Shown here: piece by piece, positions 21,240-34,300 of the stretch | Numbering within the stretch: the stretch's first letter is position 1 | How the letters are laid out: every line of letters starts with the position of its first letter | From: Haematococcus lacustris | Taxonomy: Eukaryota; Chlorophyta; Chlorophyceae; Chlamydomonadales; Haematococcaceae | Direction: 5' to 3' | Assembly (NCBI GenBank): GCA_030144725.1 | Contig: JASKMD010000024.1 | Coordinates: 7,226,953-7,290,952 of the forward strand | Length of the DNA stretch: 64,000 nucleotides | Notes under the pieces: model-generated | Told to the model about the DNA's origin: nothing | The model's input: the letters and a program-made list of their open reading frames with translations, nothing else | The model's database searches: none | Position numbers and translations under genes: made by a program

Positions 21240-22210
21240 ATGGCATCGGTGCGCTTGCCAGACGGGACTGAGGCTCTACTGGAGCAGCTGGACGAGCAAC
21301 CAGTCCTGGTCAGCAACTCCTGACTTACACTTCGAACTCAGACTCTTGCAACCCACCCCTCGACAACTAATCGTGCAGGTCCCCGACGAGCTGACTCAGC
21401 ACTTGATGCGCAAAAGCGGCCAAGATTGCCAGGATGCCCGGCTGTAAGGCACGCAGGGCAAGTATGAGCTGGGTACTGCAATTCTCACTGCCCGTTTGAT
21501 TTGCGTGCTGGTGTGCGTGCAGGGTCCGCCTGGTGGGATTAGCAGCACAGCGGTTCATTGCAGAGGTGGTGCACGATTCGCTGCAGTGAGTTTGCAGCTC
21601 CCAGTTGCAGGCCGTGTTCAACAGAGATCCCACGGCGGGCACTGCCAGTTCAGCAACTTCTCACTGAGGTGCGCCGTCCATCATGACACCAATGCATGAC
21701 CTGTACGCTATTGGCAGGTTGTATAAGGCACGGTTAGGCACAGCCAGCAAGAAGAACCTTAAGGATGCTGGGTATAGGCACACACGTCGTGTGCTTACAA
21801 CTGAAGACGTGGCGAAGGCGTTGAAAGAGGTGCGAGTGCTTAGAGTTGAGACAGGCAGATGCTGGTGCTCCTCTTGTTTTGATCATATTTGGTGGATAGG
21901 TATGGCAGCGCAGCATAACAGTTGCCTGAAGGGGCATAGCGTGCACACCTGGTAAGGGATCCAGCTCCTTGCAGAGCGGAAGCCTGTATGGGAACCCAAC
22001 ACTGCGACTGTGCAAGCCCTGCACCCCTGGTGCCCTGGTGCTTGGGACATGACCAGTGTTCAGCAATGCTTTGTGGCGGATGTATATATGTGTGACTCTG
22101 GGTGGCAATACCTGGCATGCTTGCTGGCATGTCTGCATGCCTGCCTGGCTTACTTGCAGTTTGGCGTGGCCATACGACTGCCTACATACCTAGTGGATTC
22201 CAAGCACTGA
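21240..22210 (+). CDS. TAF10: TAF10-like transcription initiation factor TFIID/SAGA subunit
   Basis: Five in-phase exons: 21240-21308, 21379-21443, 21523-21585, 21718-21829, 22160-22210, giving about 119 residues. The protein runs VPDELTQHLMRKSGQDCQDA, then RLVGLAAQRFIAEVVHDSLQ, a short linker, RRVLTTEDVAKALKE, and ends FGVAIRLPTYLVDSKH-stop. This is the TAF10 histone-fold order: P-D-E-L leader, ARL-x-x-L-x-LAAQ-F helix, DxLQ, then LTxEDLxxAL and YGVxxxxPxY. TAF10 pairs with TAF3/TAF8 in TFIID and SPT7 in SAGA and acts in the nucleus. The start is not fixed: the frame stays open a little upstream, and a further 5' exon is possible. Its stop is 507 bp before the AdhE start. The exon match, not overall length, drives the call. 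Confidence 0.85.
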
Positions 22211-22716
22211 CATCCCAGGTGGTGCTTTCCCTTGGGCGAGGCCAAGACAGCTGGCCAGCTTGATATGTAGGGGCATTAGTATTGGTATACTGCCTTTGGC
22301 ACGGCTACCTTCGGACCTGCTAATGTAAGACGACTGCTCCTAGCTTTCTTCCCTGGCCAGATGCCAGCGCCCAAGGAAAACAAGCTGTCGGGGATTCGGC
22401 ATGTATCCTTCCGACACATTACTCTTCTCACTCATGATATTTTAGCACACTGAGTTGACGAGCGCGATGAGTCGCTGAGGTCACTGAAGTGTCTCAATTC
22501 TTAGCTCGCGACAGCTCGCAGTGCGCTTGAAGAGCTCTTCAGCACCCGCGAACATTTGAGCAAGTGAGCTAGTGAATTGATCTTGGTACACACTACGCTC
22601 CAGCCACAGCAGGACAGCGCGTCTGTCTCGAGCTTAGCTCAAGAAGCTCCGACAGTTCCGACATTTTGTATGCATCAAGCACTCCTCGTTTCCTTGTTCG
22701 CACAGGGGAATCAAAG

Positions 22717-25700
22717 ATGATGATGAACAACCGGCGCCTTGCTTCCGCTAATCGCCTTCAGACGACCGTGCCCTGCAAGGCACTGCGCGGCATCTCGCGA
22801 GGTCGAGCATTTGTTCCTTCTGTGCGTGCGGAGGCGGCCCCAGCGGCTGGTGCAGCAACCGCGCCTGCACCCCCAGCCCCGCAAGTCCATGTCCAGGTTG
22901 GTGATATTTCTAAGGCATGGAATATGCTAGGTCGAGTATGAGGCTGGGGCATGTAAACACATAGCTGAGCTTTCAGGTCTGAGCTTACATCAGCTGTGCC
23001 GCCCCAGGTTGCTGCCCCCCCCGCTCACGTGAAAGCAGACAAAGTTCGCGACCCTGTCAGTGACGATGAGCTGGTGAAGCTGAAGGGCATCCTCAGCCGC
23101 AGCAAGGCGGCTCAGGCAGCCTACAGCACCTTCACCCAGGAGCAAGTGGATACCATCTTCAAAGCAGCTGCTCTGGCCGCTAACCAGGCGCGCATCCCAC
23201 TGGCCAAGATGGCAGTGCAGGAAACTGGGATGGGAGTCATGGAAGACAAGGTGGGACCTGCAGGGCACTCAGGTCCAAAGTGTGCCTACCCCATGCCCAT
23301 TCAAGCATTCCCCACTCCTTCGCCCTGATCACCACCATGACCAAGTTGGTCTATTGCTGCCGCCCACCATCCCGGCAGGTGATCAAGAACCACTTTGCCA
23401 GTGAGTACATCTACAACAAGTACAAGCACACCAAGACCTGTGGTGTGGTGGATTCAGACCCAGCTGGTGGGATGTACAAGGTGGCTGAGCCCATTGGCGT
23501 GGTGGCAGGTACGGGTGGCATCAGGCAAGCATCGTACTCTAGCTTGAAGCTCAGGGCTATCACCTGGCTGTCAGCTTGCTAAAGTTGAGCATACCTAAGA
23601 CTTTTGACAGCATGATGTGGTTTTCAAGAGCATTGGATACTATTCAGCTTTCTGACACCTTGTTATTTGGTGTGGTGCAACCATGCAGGCATTGTACCTA
23701 CCACCAACCCCACCTCCACAGCCATCTTCAAGGTGGGTGTCTCACATTGCTGACGGGTCCTAGGCATTGTCAGCATGCCTGTGCTCAACATGTGCTGCTC
23801 ACACTTGTGTATTGTGGTCATCCCATACATGCAGGCCCTGCTGTGCTTGAAGACCCGCAACTCCCTCATCCTGTGCCCTCACCCCCGAGCTGCCAAATGC
23901 ACCATTGCGGCTGCACGCATTGTCCGTGACGCTGCTGTTGCGGCTGGGGCCCCAGCTGACATCATCTCTTTTGTGGAGAGGTAACCCCCTTGCAGCTGCT
24001 ACAGACGTACAACAGCCGCTGGTCTACCATTTCTGTGCGAACATGTCAGTTGGCTGGCAGCAATGAGATTTACCAGCAAACTGACTAGGGTGCAGCTGGT
24101 GCTGCTGCTGCTGCTCGTGATTTGCCCTGCAGCCCATCTCTGCCAGTGAGCCAAGCGCTGATGGCGGCACCGGAGGTGTCGCTGATTCTTGCCACTGGTG
24201 GCCCTGCCATGGTGCGGGCTGCATACTCTTCAGGTCACCCCAGTGTGGGTGTAGGCGCGGGCAACACCCCAGCTGTGATTGACGACACAGCCAATGTGCA
24301 AATGGCAGTCTCCTCGGTGCTTCTGTCCAAGACCTTCGACAACGGTGTGATCTGCGCAAGCGAGCAAAGCGTGGTGGTGTGCGACAAGGTAAGACAGTGT
24401 GCAACCACAGTTTGACTACAGTGCATCCACAGTGACTGTAGTGTAGCAGTGTAACGTTAGTGCGATGCTCAGTGCAATACTCGTCATGGGTCACTGTCAT
24501 GCTTGGGCGTGTAAGGCATGTCGACGCTATCTGCACCTGCCAAGTGCTACAGTGCATCGGCTGTGTGTCTGTAGGTGTATGACGCTGTGCGTGCTGAGTT
24601 CGTCAAGCGTGGCGCATACTTCTTGACTGAGGAGGATAAGGTCAAGGTGAGCAAAGCTAGTAGCTAGCAAAGCTCTCGCTCATTGCAGGCCTGGGCATCT
24701 TCAGAATAGACGAAAGACTCACCATTTGCCAATGGTTGTTGCTGTTACCAGGTGCGCGCCAAGGTCATTGTTGACGGGCGCCTGAACCCTAACATTGTGG
24801 GCCAGAGTGTGGAGAAGCTGGCTGCCCTGTTTGACATCAAAGTGCCTGAGGGAGCCAGGGTCATCATTGGTGAAGTGGAAGTCATTGGCAAGGCTGAGCC
24901 ACTGTCGGAGGTGGGTTTATTTGTCAGTGAGCTTTATATGTGTTGTTGCCCAGTGCTTGATGCCAGGTGCTCTTTTCCAGGTTCAAGCTAATGTTACTAA
25001 TGTCACTAGCATCTGTATACCTGAGCGTTTCTTTTCTCTGCTTTGCCTTTTCCCTGCTTTGCCTTGTCTTTGAGCTGCATGTCCCTGCCACTGTCCTAAC
25101 GCGTGCAGGAGAAGCTGTGCCCAGTGCTGGCCATGTACCGTGCTCCTGACTTTGAAGCAGCAGCCTCTATGGGTGGGTGTGCAGTGCCGCTTTGTCCACC
25201 AGCCGCTATTCCACACCATGGGGATCCATCCAGCTGCTGCAGGCGCCTTGCTCCATGACTTACTGTGTTGACAGTAGATGGTAAATGAAGCCTGTTTGCT
25301 GACCTGATGTGCGCCCTGTGCCGCAGCTGACCAGCTGGTGACGTTTGGCGGACCAGGCCACACGTCAGTGCTGTACACCAACCCCCTGAACAGGGCTCAC
25401 ATTGACTACTACGGCAGCCTAATGAAGACTGTGCGCATCTTGGTCAACTCCCCGGCAGCACAGGTGGGCCAAACAGTGCTGGAGCAGTGGCTCTGGCACC
25501 TACTTTGGCATCCACAACCACACGCTGCGATGTGTTGTGTGTACAGTTCATTCGCTGCCTGTCTTGGTTCTGGCGCATGTCCCTGGTCAAGGTTTGACTC
25601 TGCCTAAATGTGCCCTGCAGGGTGCTATTGGGGATTTGTACAACTTCCACCTGGACCCCTCCCTCACCCTGGGCTGTGGTTCCTGGGGCAGCACCAGCGT

Positions 25701-28700
25701 GTCCACCAACGTGGGCCCTGCCCAGCTGCTGAACATCAAGAGTGTGACGGAGCGACGCGAGAACATGTTGTGGTTCCGCATCCCACCAAAGGTGAACACC
25801 TTGATTTCAGTCAACTGTGTTTTCCCTGTAGTTGCCCTGTAGCTGCCCTTGTCTGATGCCTCATGCTTGCTCATGGGAGTGTGGCGCTCTTTCCTGGCAA
25901 GGCATTGCAGCATGCGGGTCACTGCACTGACAGGTGTACTTCAAGGGTGGCTGCCTGGAGGTGGCACTGGCGGAGCTGCGTGGCAAGAACCGTGCCTTCA
26001 TTGTCACTGACAAGCCGTAAGTGCTCTGCCAGCATTGCTCTGAACCCATATCGTCTGTATCACCAAGTCGTAGGCACAGATTTTGGCAGCAATCATATGC
26101 ATGTGGTAGTGCTCAAGGATGGTGCTCAGGAGTGGGGCTCGTGCCTGGTACTCACTGCTGGTTGTGTGTGCTGCAGGCTGTATGACATGGGGTATGCAGA
26201 GAAGGTGACCAAGGTGCTGGACACAGTCAATGTGCATCACCAGGTAAACAACAGCACCCTCCACCGCTGCTACGGGTGACAAGTTGCTTTATAGCAACAG
26301 TGTATCCTTGACAAGAGCCCAGCCAGCTGGGAGCAGTAGCAGCACTGCCAGGTGTCACCTGCATGGCTCTACACACTCGCGCTGCTTCCTCCATTGCCTG
26401 ATGAGCTGATGAGGTGTGTTGGCTGCAGGTCTTCTACCACGTGGCGCCTGACCCCACCCTCCAGTGCATCCAGGAGGGGCTCAAGGAGATCCTGGACTTC
26501 AAGCCTGACGTCATCATTGCCCTGGGAGGAGGCAGCCCCATGGACGCTGCCAAGGTAAAGCAGGCTGCACCTGTTTTGTGAACTGTGGCAGGGCGTGAGC
26601 TCTGTCCCTCACCTAAGTACCATGCGGGACTGCTACATCTGCTGTGACGTGCCTTCAACCTGGCATGATGCTGTTCCTTGTGCCTTCATGTCGAGCAGGT
26701 CATGTGGCTGATGTATGAGGTGCCTGAGACCAAGTTTGAGGGCCTAGCCATGCGCTTCATGGACATCCGCAAGCGCGTGTATGACGTGCCTACTCTGGGG
26801 AAGAAGGCAATGATGGTGAGCTGTGCAGCGCCCTAAGGATGTCCTCAATCTATCCAGCACCCATTCTGCTTCTCACGTAAGGCATTGTTTATAGTCGCAC
26901 ATAATCATCATGAATGGATGCCATGTGTTGCTTTGTGATCAAAATGATACTGCCAGCGTCGCTGCAGAACAAGGTAGTGGAGCCATTCAGATGAGGATGT
27001 GTCTGGGCTGCATGCAAAGTGTGCATCGTCTTGTGTGCAGGTGGCTATCCCCACAACCTCAGGCACAGGCTCAGAGGTCACGCCTTTCTCAGTCGTCACT
27101 GACGAGCGTGATGGATCCAAGTACCCACTGGCTGACTATGCCCTGACCCCCAACATGGTCAGTGCCGCGTACGGCATCCATGCAAGCACCAGCAGCACTG
27201 CAAACGTCAGCCATGACATGCCATTGACCATGAATAGTAGCAAGCTCTGCCCCACATGCTCTGCTCTTCAGGCCATTGTGGACCCCCAGCTGGTGCTGAA
27301 CATTCCCAAGAGGCTCACTGCTTGGGGAGGTGTTGACGCTCTGACACACGCCCTGGAGAGCTATGTGTCCATCTTCGCAACAGGTACACATCCCAATATG
27401 TGCTGTAGCGACTTGTTGCCAATGTAGCTCACATGTCACACTACCCCACCTGTCTTCACAGCGAGCGTGTGTCAACAGCTTACATGTCTGGATGGTGTCT
27501 TTGTCTTGACATCTCAAGCCATGCCAGTTGTTTATTGCCTGCAGACTACACCAAGGGCTTGTCGAAGGAGGCCATTACCTTGCTGTTCAAGTACCTGCCC
27601 AGATCATACCACAATGGCCCCAACGACTTTGAAGCCCGCGAGAAGGTATGAGGCTGGTTGCTGTGATTGCGTACACATTGGTGTGCTCTCTTGCACACTG
27701 GTCTCACAGGCTTAAGCTATGCCATGCTTGTACACTTGTCAGTAGCTCAGCCTAGCCTGACATTTTAGTTTTGGACTGTGGCAACCTCAGCCTATTAAGC
27801 TGTGTGCGCAGGCCTGTTCAGCCATGGTGTCGCCTGCTCGTAGGTGCACACTGCTGCCACTATGGCTGGCATGGCGTTTGCCAATGCGTTCCTGGGGGTG
27901 TGCCACTCCATGGCGCACAAGCTTGGGGCGGCTTACCACGTGGCCCACGGCCTGGCCAATGCCTCCCTCATCTCCCATGTTATCCGCTACAATGCCACAG
28001 ATAGCCCCTTTAAGCAGGCGGCCTTCCCTCAGTATCAGTACCCTCAGGTGAGAGCGTGGGCAGGGGCCCTCCTTGACGAGGAGGTGGCAGCACTTGCTGA
28101 CACGCATCCATGGATGATGTGTTGAGGTATCCATGTGGAAGGGTGGTTGTGGTGTTGCTGCTGTTCAATAGCCATCGACTTCACACCATGGCTGGTCATA
28201 TGGGCTGGTCACTGTGGTTGGTTATCAGTCCTGCCTATGATAGGCATGTCTACTCGCCATCCCTGCATGATAGGTTATCATCATTGCATGGCTGGTGTTG
28301 GCTGTGCAGTCCAAGCAGCGATATGCGGAGGTGGCTGATATGCTGGGGCTGGGCGGCACCACTGAAGATGAGAAGATTATCCTCCTGATTGAGGCTGTTG
28401 AGGACCTCAAGCGCCAGGTGAGAAGCTGCCGGAGAAATTGCCATGAATAATTGAGTAAGGGATTGTACACAAACGAGGCATGAGTTAAACAGCCTGTCAC
28501 ATGACTCCCCTTGCCGCGGCGCTTTGTTCAGGTGAACATTCCTGACAATTTGCGGGAGATCATCGGCGCGGAGCGTGAGGCGGAGTACATGGCTAGCCTG
28601 GACCACATGGCTGAGGATGCTTTTGATGACCAGTGCACTGGCGCTAACCCCCGCTACCCGCTGATCAGCGACCTGAAGCAAATGTACGTGGATGCGTGGA

Positions 28701-28747
28701 AAGGGCCGATCCTGCCCCTCAAGAACCTGTCCTTCCCTCCCAAGTAG
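22717..28747 (+). CDS. ADH1: Bifunctional aldehyde/alcohol dehydrogenase, plastid-targeted (AdhE)
   Basis: Converts acetyl-CoA to acetaldehyde and then ethanol with NADH in dark/anoxic fermentation. There are 21 in-phase exons: 22717-22896, 23008-23250, 23379-23508, 23689-23732, 23835-23980, 24133-24388, 24575-24646, 24752-24910, 25109-25172, 25327-25463, 25621-25791, 25934-26016, 26177-26243, 26429-26554, 26699-26815, 27041-27157, 27272-27383, 27545-27645, 27844-28047, 28310-28417, 28532-28747. The product is about 950 residues, the usual AdhE size. Residues 1-60 are Ala/Arg/Pro-rich, like a transit peptide. The N-terminal aldehyde dehydrogenase half has GVGAGNTP and the nucleophile Cys (~322) in FDNGVICASE. 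The C-terminal Fe-dependent ADH half has GGGSPMDAAK (~617-626), DALTHALESY and the metal-binding GVCHSMAHKLGAAYHVAHG. The first of three consecutive ATGs was chosen; an in-frame ATG at 22666 precedes a possible splice acceptor. No frameshift or missing key residue. Confidence 0.95.
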
Positions 28748-29275
28748 GCGAGCGTCATGAGGCTGAACCTGCACCTCGAGGGCTCGTTCTCTCTAAACAC
28801 ATAGACAAGCAGTACGAGGCTGGAGTGGGTTGAGAGGCGATGTGGAAGCTGAGGCTCCCTACTCTGCACAAGAGTTTGTGCTGAGCGGGAGGAGAGTGCA
28901 TTCATTGTTATGAACTAGCATGCACCATTAGGGTATCTGGTGAGACGTGCGCAGGAGTGGGTGCAGTCAACATTTGCTTGAGGTATCGTGATGACAATTC
29001 CTTACCGTGCATCTATAATCATTCTATGCATTCCTTTCAATTCCTTGGTACTGTTCAAACGTGGGTAGTGTGCACAGTCATGACCCTGTAACAGTATGAG
29101 CACAAGTGCAGAGCATGAAGACAAGCGCATACTTGCATGCCATGCAATAAATGTAGACATACTTGCGACACCATATCTGCTGCACGGCTCCTAGCCTTAG
29201 CAGCTTGCTCCCTCGAATACCATCAGTAGTTTCATCCAGCCCAGGTACCCCCACCTCCTTCAACACCTGCACCTG
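28748..29275. other. AdhE 3' flank
   Basis: Gene-free stretch that should hold the AdhE 3' UTR. It contains a TGTAA motif near 29087, the usual polyadenylation signal of Chlamydomonas-type algae. Confidence 0.45.
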
Positions 29276-29280
29276 ATCTA

Positions 29281-29400
29281 ACCGCTGGTCGCTACGCTCC
29301 GCGACCGCTGGCTTCAGTCTCGAGCTGTTTAGCGCCGGTGCTCGGCCTCGCGTGCTTAAACCCTTTATAGCACTGGCGGTTTTGACGTTATCTACTACCT
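29281..29400. repeat. Half of a palindromic foldback element (P3)
   Basis: Contains GGTCGCTACGCTCCGCGACC, CTGGCTTCAGTCTCGAGCTG and GCTCGGCCTCGCGTG, ending ACGTTATCTACTACCT. It matches the loop and right arm of the palindromes at 56261-56460 and 57065-57269. The left arm is missing. Confidence 0.7.
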
Positions 29401-29404
29401 ACTG

Positions 29405-30080
29405 CGCACCTCACCAAAACTAACGGCACTATGCTTATCAGCTAACAGCCTGTGTAACCTACTAGGGCCTATGCATTGTTGCGGGCCCGACCATTAATGC
29501 CCCGCCGGTACTCTGCAGCCCGGTGCAGCAGTTGCTTGCCCTTGGGCAGCCGGTCATTGACCCGCTTGTAGCCCCGCTGGTACTCCGTGCCAACGGTGGG
29601 CAGTGCCTCCAGGCCCTCATAACTGCACAACTCTATGGGGCGCGGCATGCTCTCCCCAATGCGCTGCAAGTTCAGGCACCCATGGTGTCCTGGTCCAGCC
29701 ACCTACCCCATGGGGGGGCTTGGGGTCGTGCAGCCGGGGGAGGCTGGTCTTGGGCTGGTGGAGGTTGAGGGGGGTCCTGGGTGTAACAGTTGTATGGCGC
29801 ATGCAAGTGTGATGCTGGCCATAAGGTACCCTGAACCCCGTAAAGGGAACAGTGGGTTCACAGCCCAACGAGCTACCCTGCTCTAAGCTCGTGGTACATG
29901 GCACTCATGCTAGATCAACCTGTGGGGTGCGCGGTGGAGGACTGGGCAGGGGGAGCCTGGGCAGGGGGCTGGTCCTGGGCAGGGAGAGGTGGAGGGGGGG
30001 GGGGCGGCACCTCATGGCACCATTGAAGGCATTGCACATACTCAGCATGCCGCAGGCTCCAGGCTGGGCGCACCAGCCGC
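29405..30080 (-). pseudogene. Fanzor-like relic A3
   Basis: On the minus strand, after the conserved ccccccatggggtag junction, the frame reads GLGHH-type sequence where A2 has W-L-D-R-D (the alternative frame gives WLDQDTM), then LNLQRIGESMPRPIELCSYE, TEYQRGYKRVNDRLPKGKQ and INGRARNNA-stop (29469). Its tail is cut after ~60 bp by the half palindrome. A polypyrimidine region with CAATGGTGCCATGAGGTGC lies upstream, as in A4. It is a 5'-degraded copy. Confidence 0.45.
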
Positions 30081-30095
30081 TCGTTGACCTGGCCA

Positions 30096-30686
30096 GGTCA
30101 GGCCAGGTCAGGTCAGGTCAGGTCAGGTCAGGTCAGGTCAGGTCAGGTCAGGTCAGGTCAGGTCAGGTCAGGTCAGGTCAGGTCAGGTCAGGTCAGGTCA
30201 GGTCAGGTCAGGTCAGGTCAGGTCAGGTCAGGTCAGGTCAGGTCAGGTCAGGTCAGGTCAGGTCAGGTCAGGTCAGGTCAGGTCAGGTCAGGTCAGGTCA
30301 GGTCAGGTCAGGTCAGGTCAGGTCAGGTCAGGTCAGGTCAGGTCAGGTCAGGTCAGGTCAGGTCAGGTCTGGTCAGGTCAGGTCAGGTCAGGTCAGGTCA
30401 GGTCAGGTCAGGTCAGGTCAGGTCAGGTCAGGTCAGGTCAGGTCAGGTCAGGTCAGGTCAGGTCAGGTCAGGTCAGGTCAGGTCAGGTCAGGTCAGGTCA
30501 GGTCAGGTCAGGTCAGGTCAGGTCAGGTCAGGTCAGGTCAGGTCAGGTCAGGTCAGGTCAGGTCAGGTCAGGTCAGGTCAGGTCAGGTCAGGTCAGGTCA
30601 GGTCAGGTCAGGTCAGGTCAGGTCAGGTCAGGTCAGGTCAGGTCAGGTCAGGTCAGGTCAGGTCAGGTCAGGTCAGGTCAGGTCAG
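30096..30686 (+). repeat. GGTCA pentanucleotide array
   Basis: About 118 tandem GGTCA units with a single GGTCT variant near 30366-30370. It sits between relic A3 and the promoter side of the first transporter gene. Long open frames through it (RSGQV repeats) are artefacts of repeat periodicity. Confidence 0.97.
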
Positions 30687-31336
30687 CGCCTGCAGCAACC
30701 ATAGACACAATGAGGCGGGGAGCCAACAAACATAGTATCCCTAACGTATGTAACTGCGGTTGAGATTGCATTCATCTTGGCTGACAACATTGCAGATATC
30801 ATTGGTAGATGACATGTGGCAAGTAGGCCAGGGGCTATCAAACGATGGGGTAAGCATCTCAGGAAGAATTCTGCCTTAGCTTAGGAATGAGTTAGGTATT
30901 CCGAGTTGTGTTTTCGTGGGGTGCATGTGGCGGGAGGGAAGGGCATGCGATGTACTCGCCGACAACGAGCTTCTTGCGTAGACAGGTCCTTGCTGTTAGT
31001 CATCGCCAAGCCACTACTGTGGCCATTCGTTGCGCGATAGGAAGGGGAACCGCCCGCGAGTACAGTAATATAGTGTGAGCAACCAATCCCCAGCATAGCA
31101 AGGACTGCCCAAACAGTGCGACTTGTACAGAGTTAGATACGTGCTGTGTCAAGCGCGAACCGTGACCGGCCGTCATATTACTAAGCGAAGCGACATTCAC
31201 CTGTCCCGTGCTCCACTGCCCAGCTTTGCTCTATCGTCGCTGATATAGCAGCTTGAACAGTCGCTGCTCTGTTCCCGGCTCCTGCCTTTCCATAGTTGCC
31301 AGCCAATACTCCAGCGAACTGCAGCTGCCGCTTGCG
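30687..31336. other. Upstream region of the first CAT gene
   Basis: No gene is seen. It presumably holds the promoter and 5' UTR of the transporter that begins at 31337. Confidence 0.4.
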
Positions 31337-34300
31337 ATGTCTGACAGCAGCGCGCCTGCAGCCACAATGTCCTTAAGGGACGTGGTGGGCTTTGGTAGCG
31401 TGGCGGAGTACGTCGGGGCAGGCTTCTTCTCCAGCACAGGTACAAGGAGCAAGCACAACGCAGCGAGTAGCGACCCGCTTGTAACATGTGCTACATGTGA
31501 CTTCGGACTTGCAACGCCATTTTGGTCGCAGATAAATGGTTGACCTTTCCCCGCACAGTTACCCGTCGTTTCTTCAAGACCAAAACCCTAGCGGCCATGC
31601 AGGTCTGCTTGCCACAACTAATCGTTACGCAACTGCTATAAACCATTGCATGCTATCCAAGTGGTTTCAAAGCACATGCAAGATGCTTGCAATAATACGG
31701 ACAAACTGCAGGAGGACACACAGGAAACCTCATCCGAACCTTTGAAGAAAACGCTAGGCGCTCTGGACCTGACTTGCCTGGGTGTTGGTTTCATGTGTGG
31801 GGCAGGTGTGTAAGTGTACGTGTCTCATTCTCACCCTCATGTGCTATCAGAAGTCTCATCATGTCATTCCTATCCATTACAGCCACAGACAACTATGACA
31901 AGCTGCTCTTCATCTCAGCCACACTATTCCACACCTGCGCAGGCATCTTTGTAACCCCTGGTTACATCGCCAGCGCGCTTACAGTGAGTGGTTTGTTATG
32001 ATCCTGCTCTGCTCACATACTGTGAAGTGCATGACTGGTATCCCACACACATATGCTTGTCTGTACCTTACCTTGACACCATCCCTTGTTCTGCTGCTTC
32101 TGACCCTTTGCAGGGTCCAGCTTTGTTTGTCAGCTACCTAATTGCCGCTGGCTCAGCCTTCCTGTCGTCCTTTTGTTACGCGGAGTTCACTGTCAGCATC
32201 CCCATGGCTGGGGCTGCCTACAACTACATGTGAGGGCATGCATTGGACCAAGTCAGCATGCAGAGGGACTGTTGACCACTTCAGCCTTTCTTACTGCAGC
32301 CTGTTGCCTTGTCTTTATATTTCATATTGCTTGGTTTCATTGCATGGGCAATCACACACCAGGGGCTGTGAAGTGACACTCACTGACTACTGGTAGCTGG
32401 CTGCCACCTGGGCTTCCTACCTTCTGCCACCACACTGCCAGTAGACGTCTGGCCGCTCTGACCCTCACCTGACCCTGGTGCACTGCCCCTGCGCAGCTAC
32501 TCTACTCTGGGGGAGATGATTGCCTGGGTCACGGTGAGATGAGGGGCCTGTTGTGAGCAAGGAATGTCAGGATCAGAAACCAGGCTATCGGAATGCCAGG
32601 CAGCTGACGATCAGCAACATCTCACCCGGCATGCGTCAGAACCAGGAATCAGCTAGCCAGCCGGCCTTGCCTACCTAGAGCAGCAGCAACCTACCTAAGG
32701 TGCCTGCAATGTGTGGTGCATGCAGCAGAGGCAGGGTTTACCTAGACCCTAGGCTGCCATATGCACTGATGAGCAGTAGTGGTGTTGTTGATGATGACAG
32801 AGGTGGTGTTGGTGATGATGAGGTGACCATGGAGGTGATATCCTGTCCTGGCGCTCATGTTATCACCTCAGGTGTCTAACCTCATCTTGGAATATATCCT
32901 GGCCAATGCGGCTGTTGCTAGAGGCTTCGCGCCATACCTGGTGAGTGTAGCCACAGGTTACCCAATAATGCTACATGGGCGCCATGGCCTGACTGTCCTT
33001 ACTTTGAGCTTGTCCAAGCTGCAGCTTAGCTTGTGTGGTATCTGTGGGTGCCGGGGGACTGACCAGTCGCTAGGGTGGGTGGGGCTGGCACTGCAGGCGT
33101 GACCTGGGCACCCAGGCATGGCTGCCTGCTGCTATGCCTGCCAGCCACGCCAGCCACCACCCATCTGTTGTCCAAGCTGCAGCTTAGCTTGTGTGGTATC
33201 TGTCCACAGGCGTTGCTCTTCAATAAGCCTAGCTCGTACTTCATTCGCAGCTGGAACGGCTACCGCCTTGACGGTGAGATGTCACTACAGCTTTAGCAGT
33301 AACGAAACCAGTCACCACCTTGACAGCCACAGCTGCCCACCCTTTCACAAGCTTTCCATCACACCTCTATGTAAGTCGGCGGTCATGCCTGCAGGCTGGT
33401 CGTGCGGGCTCACTCTCTTCCTCACAAGCTTGCTGTGCTACGGCATCAAGGAGAGCGCCACTGCCAACACCAGTAGGTGGTTGCCTGCTGCACTTGCTGC
33501 TAGGCGCTGCCTGCCTGTTCTTCATTGTTCAGTTTTTGCTGGGTCAAGTCGTTTAGTGCGTTAGGTCAAATTTGGGCGCCGCCAAGATGCAACGAGCAGC
33601 TGCTCAGGGTGCTTATGATACAACCAAGCCCGGAGCTGCTTCCTGCCTGCTGCAGTCATCACCATTGTCCATGTGGTTATCATGATCTTCATCATCATTG
33701 CTGGCTTGACAAAAGCAAAGAAGGCAAACTTCCAGCCATTCGTCAAGGCGGGCGCAAGCTGGTGAGTTTGTACTGAATACCTGCACCTGGATATCGTATG
33801 GTATGACGTTTACTGCCCCAGCTCATGCATCCCATGCATTTGGGCCTTGCCCTCTTTGGGCCCTCTGCTACCCTGCCCCTGCTGTGCTTGCTGCAGGAAG
33901 AATATCTTTAACGGCGCTGCTGTGTCATTTTTCTCCTTCATTGGTGCGCAAGCTAGCAGGCTGCCAGGCTGGTAGGCAGTGCACACCTGGTCAGGCACTT
34001 TGCAGCAACTGGCCAGGCCTACAGCATGCGACCACCATAGCATCCAGTGTCTGACAGCGGGCTGAGCTGCACTGAGCAGCTGCCGCGGAGGAGCTGAGCG
34101 GTTGTGTGGGCATTGCTGGCTGCAGGGTTTGACGCCATTGCCACCACAGCTGAGGAGATGAAGGACCCCGCCAGGTAAGGGCTGTGGAGCAGAACCCGCT
34201 TGGTGATCATGGGTGCATGGCCATCATGCATGAGTCATCATCAGTCATCATAATGGGGAGTGTGCTGCCATGTTTGCAGGGACATGCCTATCGGCATCCT

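Noticed and set aside
29852..30763. 300-codon RSGQV repeat protein
   Set aside because: It is only the translation of the GGTCA array; no start context, no homology, and another frame is equally open.
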